Notes under the pieces: generated by a model
Databases searched by the model: none
Seen by the model: only the letters and a program-made list of their open reading frames with translations
What the model was told of the DNA's origin: nothing
Source: Oscillospiraceae bacterium
Lineage (GTDB): Bacteria > Bacillota > Clostridia > Oscillospirales > Oscillospiraceae
Length of the DNA stretch: 60,948 nt
Assembly (NCBI GenBank): GCA_902791215.1
Contig: CADAUZ010000023.1
Location: forward strand, 1-60,948
Direction of reading: 5' to 3'
Shown here: positions 16,488-24,327 of the stretch, piece after piece
Layout: each line of letters opens with the position of its first letter
Numbering within the stretch: the first letter of the stretch is position 1
Position numbers and translations under genes: made by a program

Positions 16488-16672
16488 TTTCTCCCCCTGT
16501 TACCGTAGTCTTCAACCAAGCTACTAAATGTACCAATAAAGTTGCCATGAAGTTCTCCTTTCCTGACTGCATAAACATTTCCCGCGGAGTCAATTCTCAA
16601 ATCAGAAAGCGAGCCTCCAATGGATTGTCAGATGAATTGCTCAGAAAGCATGACCTGCGCAATTGCGCCCCC

Positions 16673-16708
16673 CATTCTTTCTTTTCGTCTTGCCGAAAAG
16701 AAAGAATG
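16673..16708. repeat. 15-bp-arm palindrome (dispersed-repeat type)
   Basis: CATTCTTTCTTTTCG (16673-16687) and its exact reverse complement (16694-16708) around a 6-base loop. It lies in the 344-bp gap between the unrecognised gene and the ROK-like gene, which otherwise shows no convincing coding sequence. A similar palindrome occurs as a dispersed repeat in related gut Firmicutes, from memory. Confidence 0.7.
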
Positions 16709-16831
16709 CGCCGCGCCCGGTGTAAGAAAGAAAAGGGCGCTTGCAAATGGTATACGGTCCTGCGCCACGCCGACCGCGGAAGGCTTCGCTTACGCTCGCG
16801 CCGCTGCCTGGTTCTTTGACACACAAAACAA

Positions 16832-18586
16832 TTATTTCTGTGTTACCGCAAAATAAATTGATCCCACAGCCTGACCGAACTGCGCCACCGTCGCATCCTT
16901 CGACTGAGCCAGCTCCCGCATGAGCGGCGTATTGGCAATACCCTCGTCCGAGGGGATAAGCGTCACGTCCCCGACACTCCGCTGAAAGCCCTCTTCCAGC
17001 AGCCGGAAGACCTTCGGCCGCTTGACGAAGCGTCCGAAGAGAAAGCGCGACTTTGCCGCCGGGTGCAGGAGATAGTCCATCTCCCGCGTAACCGCCGAGA
17101 GGTTTTCCCCGATGTCGCGGAAGACCTCGCATGCGTCCGCGTCCCCCTCCCCGGCAAGCTGCATGAGGTGCTCGAGACAGGGCTTGCGCATGTCCTGCGG
17201 CTCCATGGCAATCGTGAGCGCCTCGCCGTCCCGGGCGGTGAAGCCCTCCAGCAGCGCGCTGTTTCGCCGATAGGCCAGGCGATAGGCCGCCGCCTGCCCC
17301 ATGTAGCGCAGCGCGCCGGGCAGGCCCGAGTTTTCGTTTCGCGTGCTTCTCAGGTCACGCGGCGCAATGGCACGGGACGGGAAGCTCCCCAGGTCCAGGA
17401 TCAGATCGTACATCTCCAGCGGCAGGGCCGGGATCGTCCCCTCCGCCGTGAGCCAGCCGGTCCCCAGATCGGTGCCCAGGCTGTGGGCGATCACCCCGTC
17501 TTTGAGCGCGGCGGCATCGGCGCCGTGGGCAAGCTCCATCGCGGCGGTGAAGGCCGCCATGTTGCCGTCGTTCGTGATGCGCACGGCCCCGCCGGGTCTG
17601 CACAGCTTCAAAAGCTCCTCCCTGAGTCCCGAGAGCTTGTGGAATTCCCGCTCGTAGTCAAGGGCCGTATTGCGGCGCAGCCCCTCGGTCTTCGGCGTCT
17701 CCCCGCCGAGGATGCGGTCGCCGATGACGATGTCGGGATAGCTTACACCAATGCCGTCAAGCTGGAATCGGTCTGCCCTGCAGAGGCTTTCTGCCGCCTC
17801 CACCGTCTCCCGGATCGCTGACAGCGGCACGTCCTTTTCCATTGCCGCCTCCAGCGCCTTTTTTAGCTCCGGCGGCATTGGCAGCTTCCGTTCCGGGCCG
17901 ATACAGGCGCGCATCAGGCGCGTAAGCCACAGGATCGGCTCAATGATTTCCTCGGCGCTTTGACAGGCGGCCGGGTTCCAGTCAAACAGCTTTGTGCACA
18001 CGAGCCTGCCGCCCAGCGAGAGGGCAAGCTTGATATCCGTGCCGCCCACATCGACGCCGCACAGGGCAAGGCCCGACGCCCTTCCGCACACCTCGCGCAG
18101 CTTATCCTCCAGCGGCAGGGATGCGCCTTCCGCCTTTTCCTCATTAAGCGGCGTATACTCCGACAGATCGGCCTTTTCAAAGCGAAACGCCCCGCCGCCG
18201 GAGCTTGCCGCGATGCGTGCGGCGATGCTCACGACCTTGCCGCAGCCGTGGCGCTTTGTCTCACACAGCTGAAACACGTCCGCAAGGCTGTCATAAAGGG
18301 CGCAAAGCTCCCCGTCGGCGGTGTCAAAGAACAGCCGCAGCACCCGGCCGCTGTACACGGCGAGAATGTTGTACACACAGGCATAGAGAAATTCCGCCGA
18401 AAAGCGCCGCTCCTCCTCCGTCTCCCAGCGGGGAACGGCGCAGGCGAAGTCTCGCATTGATCCGTCGTGCAGCTTTAGCCGCAGGGTAAGAGGCCGTGCG
18501 CTTTCATCCGCGAGAAAGACCTCGCGAAGCTCCGGCAGCCAGAGGGGCTTGTCCGCGCGGGCCCGTTCAAGATATGCAGAGAGCAT
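16832..18586 (-). CDS. ROK-like sugar-kinase-fold protein with an unassigned N-terminal domain
   Basis: The product has 584 residues. The phosphate-binding GVDVGGTDIKLAL motif starts near residue 197, after about 190 residues of unassigned sequence; classical ROK kinases are near 300 residues and start with this motif. Later segments include DGIGVSYPDIVIGD, RITNDGNMAAF (matching the catalytic Asp region GNDANAAA) and HSLGTDLGTGWL (second phosphate loop). The usual zinc-binding CxCGxxGC motif is not seen. It is monocistronic on the minus strand. Kinase activity is plausible but the substrate is unknown. Confidence 0.65.
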   Translation of the reverse strand: MLSAYLERARADKPLWLPELREVFLADESARPLTLRLKLHDGSMRDFACAVPRWETEEERRFSAEFLYACVYNILAVYSGRVLRLFFDTADGELCALYDSLADVFQLCETKRHGCGKVVSIAARIAASSGGGAFRFEKADLSEYTPLNEEKAEGASLPLEDKLREVCGRASGLALCGVDVGGTDIKLALSLGGRLVCTKLFDWNPAACQSAEEIIEPILWLTRLMRACIGPERKLPMPPELKKALEAAMEKDVPLSAIRETVEAAESLCRADRFQLDGIGVSYPDIVIGDRILGGETPKTEGLRRNTALDYEREFHKLSGLREELLKLCRPGGAVRITNDGNMAAFTAAMELAHGADAAALKDGVIAHSLGTDLGTGWLTAEGTIPALPLEMYDLILDLGSFPSRAIAPRDLRSTRNENSGLPGALRYMGQAAAYRLAYRRNSALLEGFTARDGEALTIAMEPQDMRKPCLEHLMQLAGEGDADACEVFRDIGENLSAVTREMDYLLHPAAKSRFLFGRFVKRPKVFRLLEEGFQRSVGDVTLIPSDEGIANTPLMRELAQSKDATVAQFGQAVGSIYFAVTQK

Positions 18587-18719
18587 GATTCGTTCCCTTT
18601 CATCTGTTTTTATCTATTATACAGCAATTTCCGGCCTTGTAAAGCGCTGCCCGCCACATACTTTTCAAACAGGGCGGACTATGATATAATCAGCAAAAAC
18701 GAGCAGGCGGTGATTGCAC

Positions 18720-20144
18720 TTGGAAAACATACGACCCTATGAGGGCACGGAGCCCTATATATTTCTCAGCTACGCCCATGCCGACGCCGAGGCTGTCATG
18801 GCCATCGCCGCCCGCCTGCAGGACGCCGGCTGCCGTGTGTGGTACGACGGCGGGATCGAGGTGGGCAGCGAATGGCCGGAGTATATCGCCGCCCACCTGA
18901 AGGCCGCTTCGGTAATGCTGGCCTTCCTCTCCAACGCCTATGTCCGCTCGGACAACTGCCGCAAGGAGATGCACTTTGCCCAGACAAACAAAATCAGCAC
19001 CGTCAACATCTTTCTGGAGGAAACCGCCCTCACGCCGGGGATGGAGATGCAGATCGGCCCGCTCTTTGCGCTGATGAAATATACCATGGGCGAGGACGCG
19101 TTTTATAAAAAGCTTCTCGCCGCGCCCCAGCTCTCTCCGTTTCTTGGCAGGGAACAGGCGCCCTTCACGCCGCAGGCCGAGCCTGTCAAAAAGAAAAGGC
19201 GCTGGACGCCCGGGCGCATCGCAGCGCTGTGCGTATCCCTTGCGCTGCTCATCACGGCGGTGACGCTCGGCATCGTGGGCTGGTCCACAGGTATAGTGCA
19301 GCGCATATACATTGAAAAGAGCCAGCCGGAGCTCCTTTATCTGCCCGGCGGCACAGAGATCAGCTTCACCGATACTCAGCTGGACAGCGCCGCGCGAAAA
19401 TACGCCGGGAAAGCCGCAGGGACGCTTACCGTCTCCGATCTCGCCGGCCTGAGCGAGCTCACGCTTGACGCGCCGGACGAAAACGCGCTCTCCGAGCTGC
19501 GGTTTTTCCCGGATCTCAAGCACCTGACCCTGACGGGCATGGAGGCCGAGAATCTGAAAGGGCTGCCGCTGTGCGCCGTAGAGAAGCTCACGCTGCGCGA
19601 CTGCCGTCTGACGAGCCTTAAAGGCATTGGGAAGCTCCTGCTGCTAAGGGAATTGGACACGGAGGACTGCCCCATCCGCTCGTTGGGTGATCTGTCCCAC
19701 TGTCTGCAATTGCGGCGCCTTCGCCTCGCGGGGGCGGACGTGCGCTCCTTTGCCCCGCTCAAGACATTGACATATCTGGCCGAGGCGGAGATCCACAACG
19801 CAGCGCTCAACGAGTTGAGGCCCCTCATGCGCCGGAGCAATCTCACCGATCTCAGCTTTGTAAGCTGCGATCTGCGCGGCCGCTTCTTCCTCCGCTTTGA
19901 CCGGGAGTGGAACATCGTCACCCTCAGTCTTACGGACTGTGAGCTCAACTCCACGAAGAACCTGGAGGACTTCCGGGGGCTGCGCGAGCTGACGCTTGTG
20001 CGCAGCGGGGACAAGCTCGACTGGTCGGCGCTGGCGGGGCTCCCGGCCCTGCGTACGGTCACGGCGGACGCGAGCATGGAGCCCGTCCTGCGCGAGGCGC
20101 TGGCGAAAGCCGCGAATCTGACGGAGCTGATCGTCGTCGAATAA
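18720..20144 (+). CDS. TIR domain - transmembrane - leucine-rich-repeat-like protein
   Basis: The product is 474 residues from a TTG start with GGCGGTG 8 bases upstream; a TTG at 18714 is possible. Residues about 12-135 form a TIR domain: YIFLSYAHAD, RVWYDGGIEVGSEW, VMLAFLSNAYVRSDNCRKE, with Glu83 in the catalytic position of TIR NADases. A basic stretch (KKKRR, 157-161) precedes one membrane helix (about 166-187). The outer C-terminal part (about 205-474) shows irregular leucine-rich repeats of the form L..L.L....... L. The predicted topology is TIR inside, repeats outside, as in Toll-like receptors but with the order reversed. A TATAAT lies at 18685. No partner effector gene is adjacent. 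Confidence 0.85.
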   Translation: MENIRPYEGTEPYIFLSYAHADAEAVMAIAARLQDAGCRVWYDGGIEVGSEWPEYIAAHLKAASVMLAFLSNAYVRSDNCRKEMHFAQTNKISTVNIFLEETALTPGMEMQIGPLFALMKYTMGEDAFYKKLLAAPQLSPFLGREQAPFTPQAEPVKKKRRWTPGRIAALCVSLALLITAVTLGIVGWSTGIVQRIYIEKSQPELLYLPGGTEISFTDTQLDSAARKYAGKAAGTLTVSDLAGLSELTLDAPDENALSELRFFPDLKHLTLTGMEAENLKGLPLCAVEKLTLRDCRLTSLKGIGKLLLLRELDTEDCPIRSLGDLSHCLQLRRLRLAGADVRSFAPLKTLTYLAEAEIHNAALNELRPLMRRSNLTDLSFVSCDLRGRFFLRFDREWNIVTLSLTDCELNSTKNLEDFRGLRELTLVRSGDKLDWSALAGLPALRTVTADASMEPVLREALAKAANLTELIVVE

Positions 20145-20219
20145 GCTGACACCGGCAGAACGGTTTTCTGTAATCATTGCGCTTTTCTTGACGAACCCCC
20201 TGTTTATGTGGTAAATTAT

Positions 20220-20379
20220 TTAAGGCAATACCGCATAATTCGGCGAGAGCGAATCCTGAGAAAAAATGGGTTCTGACGATGGCAGTTTTTTGCAGGAATA
20301 CTTTGTGTATTTCAAGGACGAAGTCAGGGCACATTTTTTTCAGGAGGCGCCGATGGCGGATTGTGCGGTGTTGCCTTAA
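20220..20379. mobile_element. MITE-like element with TTAAGGCAA terminal inverted repeats
   Basis: A 160-bp non-coding element with 20-base terminal inverted repeats TTAAGGCAATACCGCATAAT (20220-20239) and ATTGTGCGGTGTTGCCTTAA (20360-20379), differing at two positions. The ends carry TTAA, which may be the target site. No transposase is present, so it would need one in trans. It occupies half of the 301-bp gap between the TIR gene and malQ. Confidence 0.8.
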
Positions 20380-20445
20380 GGTTTTAACAGTATCCGTGTA
20401 TCAGAAGGGATACGCGGAATATCACGAAGAAAAGAGTTGATTTTT

Positions 20446-21924
20446 ATGAACCGCAGCAGCGGCATCCTCATGCCGTTAAGCTCTCTGCCCTCCCCCTACG
20501 GCATCGGCACCATGGGAAAGAGCGCCTTTGCGTTTGTGGACTTTCTGAAGGCGGCGGGCCAGCGTTACTGGCAGCTCCTGCCCCTCGTCCCCGCCGGCGC
20601 GGGCGACAGCCCTTATTCCTCCTATTCCACCTTTGCCGGCAACCCCGATTACATTGACCTGGATCTGCTGACCAAGTACAAGCTGCTCAAGGCCAAAGAG
20701 ATCGACGAGACCGGCTGGGGTAACGACCCCGCGCAGGTGGATTACGAGAAGATCCACGAAAAGCGCGCCCCGCTCCTGCGTCTGGCCTTCAAGCGCGGCT
20801 GGGAACAGCTCGACAACGAGATAGAAACCTTCCGCAAGAATAACCGCTGGGTGGAAAACTACGCCCTCTACATGGCCATCAAGGAGCACTTTGACATGCT
20901 GCCCTGGACCGAGTGGCCGGAGGAGGACATCCGCATGCAACGGGACAACGCCCTGCGCTACTGGGCGGACCGGCTGCGTGACGAGGTCAATTACCACGTT
21001 TTTCTTCAATACATCTTCTACTTCCAGTGGCAGAAGCTCAAGGACTACGCCCACAAGCAGGGCGTGAAGTTCATCGGCGACATCCCCATCTATGTTGCCT
21101 TGGACTCCGCCGACGTGTGGAGCGAGCCGCAGTTTTTCCAGCTCGACGAGAAGAACGTTCCCAAGCAGGTTGCCGGCGTGCCGCCCGATCCCTTCACCGC
21201 CGACGGCCAGCTCTGGGGCAACCCCCTCTACAACTGGGAAGCGCTGGAGCGTGACGGCTTCGGCTGGTGGATCCGCCGCGTCGAGGGCGCGCAGAAGCTC
21301 TACGACGTGATCCGCATCGACCACTTCCGCGGTTTTGAGAGCTACTGGTCCGTGCCCTACGGCGAGACCACCGCGAAAAACGGCACCTGGCGTCCCGGCC
21401 CCGGCATGAAGCTGGTGGGCGTGCTGACGAGCTGGTTCCACGACCTGGACTTCATCGCCGAAGATCTGGGTTACGTCACCGAGGGTGTGCGCAGACTGGT
21501 ACAGGATTCCGGCATGCCCGGCATGAAGATCCTGGAGTTTGCCTTTGACGCCCACGGAGATTCCGACTACCTGCCCCACTGCATCCCCTACAACAGTGTC
21601 TGCTACCTGGGCACCCACGACAACAACACCGTCCTGGGCTGGGTCAAGGAGACCGGCAAGCGTGACCGGGACTTTGCCGAGCGCTACATGCACATCACCG
21701 AGGACGAGGGCTGGTGCTGGGGCATGATCCGCACCGGCATGCAGACCTGCGCCGACCTCTTCGTCATGCAGATGCAGGACATCCTGGAGCTCGACGGCAG
21801 GGCCCGCATGAACACGCCGGGCACCCCGACCGGCAACTGGCGCTGGCGTATGCTGCCGGACGCGGCCACCAAGGAGCTTGCCAAGAAGCTCCAGCTCTAC
21901 ACCCGCACCTTCCGCCGCTGCTGA
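20446..21924 (+). CDS. malQ: 4-alpha-glucanotransferase (amylomaltase)
   Basis: The 492-residue protein is a full-length GH77 enzyme. It has RSSGILMPLSSLPSPYGIG at the start, the nucleophile region VIRIDHFRGF, the acid/base IAEDLGYVT and the third acidic residue in LGTHDNNT. It transfers alpha-1,4-glucan segments between maltooligosaccharides or glycogen in the cytoplasm. The start is the ATG at 20446 rather than an upstream in-frame TTG. It is a single gene, ended by a terminator at 21934; no other glycogen genes are in the window. Confidence 0.96.
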   Translation: MNRSSGILMPLSSLPSPYGIGTMGKSAFAFVDFLKAAGQRYWQLLPLVPAGAGDSPYSSYSTFAGNPDYIDLDLLTKYKLLKAKEIDETGWGNDPAQVDYEKIHEKRAPLLRLAFKRGWEQLDNEIETFRKNNRWVENYALYMAIKEHFDMLPWTEWPEEDIRMQRDNALRYWADRLRDEVNYHVFLQYIFYFQWQKLKDYAHKQGVKFIGDIPIYVALDSADVWSEPQFFQLDEKNVPKQVAGVPPDPFTADGQLWGNPLYNWEALERDGFGWWIRRVEGAQKLYDVIRIDHFRGFESYWSVPYGETTAKNGTWRPGPGMKLVGVLTSWFHDLDFIAEDLGYVTEGVRRLVQDSGMPGMKILEFAFDAHGDSDYLPHCIPYNSVCYLGTHDNNTVLGWVKETGKRDRDFAERYMHITEDEGWCWGMIRTGMQTCADLFVMQMQDILELDGRARMNTPGTPTGNWRWRMLPDAATKELAKKLQLYTRTFRRC

Positions 21925-21933
21925 TACGATCAC

Positions 21934-21966
21934 GGAGCTGTCCCCGTTTAGGGGCGGCTCCTTTTT
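21934..21966 (+). terminator. Rho-independent terminator after malQ
   Basis: Stem GGAGC..TCCCC / GGGG..GCTCC with a short loop followed by TTTTT. Confidence 0.85.
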
Positions 21967-21974
21967 GCGCTCAA

Positions 21975-22030
21975 TCGTTAACCTTGCAAATCATTAATGG
22001 TTGACAATCGGCCGTCATCTGTGCTATGCT
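21975..22030 (+). promoter_or_regulatory. BirA operator overlapping the bioY-birA promoter
   Basis: The inverted half-sites TCGTTAACC (21975-21983) and GGTTGACAA (21999-22007) are separated by 15 bases, fitting the Firmicute BirA operator pattern of TTGTnAACC-like halves. The right half contains the -35 box TTGACA (22001-22006), followed by an 18-base spacer and TATGCT (22025-22030). Bound BirA would block the promoter. The downstream operon encodes BioY and a BirA with a DNA-binding domain, so the circuit is self-consistent. Confidence 0.8.
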
Positions 22031-22059
22031 CTCCCCATCAAATGCTTTTGGAGGCAGCC

Positions 22060-22617
22060 ATGAAAAATTCCTTCACCACCCGCGACCTCGCGTATATTGC
22101 CATGGGCGTGGCGCTCATCGCCGTCTGCTCCTGGATCTCCGTACCCATGACCATCCCGTTTACCATGCAGACCTTCGCTGTCTGCCTCGTCACGGCCCTC
22201 TTCGGGCTCAGGCGCGGCATGTGGACGGTGCTGTGCTACATCCTGCTCGGTGCGGTGGGCGCCCCGGTCTTCTCCGGCTTCAAGGGCGGCATCGGCGCGC
22301 TGCTGGGCACGACGGGCGGCTACATCGTGGGCTTTTTGTTCACGGCGCTGATCGTGGGGCTTGCGGTGGAGAAGTTCGGCCGCAGCCTGCCTGTGCTGAT
22401 TGTGTCGATGGTCCTCGGCATCCTTGTCTGCTACGCCTTCGGCACGACCTGGTTCATGGTCGTCTACGCCCGCAAGACCGGCCCCATCGGCCTCGGCACG
22501 GCGCTGGGCTGGTGCGTGTTCCCCTACCTGCTGCCGGACGCGGTGAAGATCGCGCTGGCAAGCGTGCTGACCATGCGGCTCTACCCGCTTCTCCAGCGTG
22601 AGGTCAAGGCGGCATGA
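22060..22617 (+). CDS. bioY: Biotin transporter substrate-specific component BioY
   Basis: The 185-residue membrane protein has about six helices and the BioY pattern: the YIAMGVALIAVCSWISVP start, FTMQTFAV, LLGAVGAPVFSGFKGG and TGGYIVGFLF. It is the S component of a biotin ECF transporter or works alone. The start at 22060 follows GGAGG by 5 bases. Its stop overlaps the birA start (ATGA). The BirA operator upstream indicates repression when biotin is plentiful. Confidence 0.95.
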   Translation: MKNSFTTRDLAYIAMGVALIAVCSWISVPMTIPFTMQTFAVCLVTALFGLRRGMWTVLCYILLGAVGAPVFSGFKGGIGALLGTTGGYIVGFLFTALIVGLAVEKFGRSLPVLIVSMVLGILVCYAFGTTWFMVVYARKTGPIGLGTALGWCVFPYLLPDAVKIALASVLTMRLYPLLQREVKAA

Positions 22618-23594
22618 CGAAGGACGATCTGCTTGCCCTATTGTGGCAGAACGCGGACAGCTACATCTCCGGCGAGGAGCTGGCAAAGCTCCTCAGCGTG
22701 AGCCGCACGGCGGTCTGGAAGACCATCGGCCAGCTGCGCGAGGTGGGCTACAGCATCGAGTCCGTCCCCAACCGGGGCTACCGCCTTTTATCGGAGAGCG
22801 ACGTGCTGAGCGAGGAGGGCATCCGCCGTCACCTGCGGCATCAGGAGCTGGAGCTGCGGGTGTACAAAACCATCAGCTCCACGAACACCGTGCTCAAATC
22901 CCTCGCCGCCGAGGGGGCACCCGCGGGGCTCTCGCTGGTAGCCGGGGAGCAGACCGCGGGACGCGGGCGCATGGGGCGCAGCTTCTACTCCCCCGCCGAC
23001 TCCGGGCTGTACCTGAGCCTGCTGCTGCGCCCGGGCATGAGCGCCGTGGAGGCCACGCGCCTGACCGCCTGCGCGGCGGTGGCGGCGGCGGAGACCATCG
23101 AGGCGCTGTCCGGAAAGCAGGCCCAAATCAAGTGGGTCAACGACATTCTCGTAGATGGGCGCAAAGTCTGCGGCATTCTGACAGAGGCCAGCGTGGACTG
23201 CGAAAACGGGATGATGCGCCATGTCATCATCGGCATCGGCGTCAACACCCACGTGCCGAAGGCGGATTTCCCCGAGGAGCTGAAAAGTATCGCGGGCGCG
23301 GCCTTTGGCGCGCAGAACATCCCCGAGCTTCGCTGCCGCCTGGCCGCGGGCATCCTCGACGCTCTCGCGGAATACACGAAAACCCCGGACGCCCCGGCGG
23401 TCTTTGCGGGCTACAGGCGTCGCTCCCTCGTGCTGGGCAAGGCCGTCAACATTCTCTCCCCCGGCAAAGACCCGGTGCCCGCCGAGGTACTGGACCTGCT
23501 GGAGGACTATTCCCTTCTGGTCCGTCTCCCCGACGGCAGCACGGCAAAGCTCAATTCCGGTGAGGTAAGCGTCCGGGTAGACGATCAGCATTGA
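22614..23594 (+). CDS. birA: Biotin-protein ligase and biotin operon repressor (group II BirA)
   Basis: The 326-residue protein has an N-terminal winged helix (ISGEELAKLLSVSRTAVWKTIGQL, residues 18-42), the biotin/ATP loop GRGRMGR at residues 116-122, and the KWVNDILVDGRKVCGIL segment. It attaches biotin to carboxylases and represses biotin uptake genes as a holo-dimer. It is translationally coupled to bioY, and a matching operator lies at 21975. Confidence 0.96.
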   Translation: MTKDDLLALLWQNADSYISGEELAKLLSVSRTAVWKTIGQLREVGYSIESVPNRGYRLLSESDVLSEEGIRRHLRHQELELRVYKTISSTNTVLKSLAAEGAPAGLSLVAGEQTAGRGRMGRSFYSPADSGLYLSLLLRPGMSAVEATRLTACAAVAAAETIEALSGKQAQIKWVNDILVDGRKVCGILTEASVDCENGMMRHVIIGIGVNTHVPKADFPEELKSIAGAAFGAQNIPELRCRLAAGILDALAEYTKTPDAPAVFAGYRRRSLVLGKAVNILSPGKDPVPAEVLDLLEDYSLLVRLPDGSTAKLNSGEVSVRVDDQH

Positions 23595-23745
23595 CGCGCG
23601 CGTTTTGGTGATGCTATACTGATACTATTCCTTGATAGAAATCTTTAAGTCTTCCCGGCGAAATTTGCGCCAGGACTTCGTTGAAGCCCTTGACCATATA
23701 TCTCCATTATGCTCTGCGGGCTTCGCCTGAAGGGAGCGCGCAGAT

Positions 23746-24273
23746 ATGAACACCACACTTGACGATATCCTGACCCGCCGCAGCATCCGCAAATTCAAAC
23801 AGGAGCTTCCGGACCGCAAAGCCCTGGAAAAGATCATCGAGGCCGGGCTCTACGCCGCGAGCGGCCACGGCATGCAGTCGTCCATGATCATCGCCGTCAC
23901 CGACAAGGTTCTGCGGGACCGGCTCATGGAGATGAACCGCCGGATCGGCGGCTGGCAGGAGGGCTTTGATCCCTTCTACGGCGCGCCCGCGGTGCTGGTC
24001 GTGCTTTCCAACCGAGAAAGCCCCAACCACGTCTACGACGGCAGTCTCACCATGGGTAACATGATGCTGGCCGCCCACGCGCTGGGCCTCGGCAGCTGCT
24101 GGATCAACCGCGCTCTGCAGGAGTTTGACTCCGACGAGGGCAAGGCCATCCTCCGCGATCTCGGCATCGAGGGTGACTGGGAAGGCATCGGCCACTGCAT
24201 CGTGGGCTATCCCGACGGCGATGCGCCCGCCCCAAAGCCGCGCGCGGAAGGCCGCGTTTACTGGGTCGAATAA
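23746..24273 (+). CDS. Nitroreductase family FMN-dependent protein
   Basis: The 175-residue protein has the N-terminal FMN-binding RRSIRKFK motif, AASGHGMQS and a C-terminal CIVGYPDGDAPAPKPR segment. Such enzymes reduce nitro, quinone or flavin substrates with NAD(P)H as FMN dimers. It is a monocistronic gene: birA ends 151 bp upstream, and a strong bidirectional terminator follows. The 23595-23745 gap shows no other gene. The true substrate cannot be read from sequence. Confidence 0.92.
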   Translation: MNTTLDDILTRRSIRKFKQELPDRKALEKIIEAGLYAASGHGMQSSMIIAVTDKVLRDRLMEMNRRIGGWQEGFDPFYGAPAVLVVLSNRESPNHVYDGSLTMGNMMLAAHALGLGSCWINRALQEFDSDEGKAILRDLGIEGDWEGIGHCIVGYPDGDAPAPKPRAEGRVYWVE

Positions 24274-24277
24274 GCGC

Positions 24278-24316
24278 AAAAACATCGGCGGATCGAAACG
24301 ATCCGCCGATGTTTTT
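24278..24316. terminator. Bidirectional terminator between convergent genes
   Basis: Perfect 18-base arms (AAAAACATCGGCGGATCG and its complement) with A and T flanks, serving the nitroreductase and the convergent c-di-GMP gene. Confidence 0.92.
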
Positions 24317-24327
24317 CTGTTTTTGGG

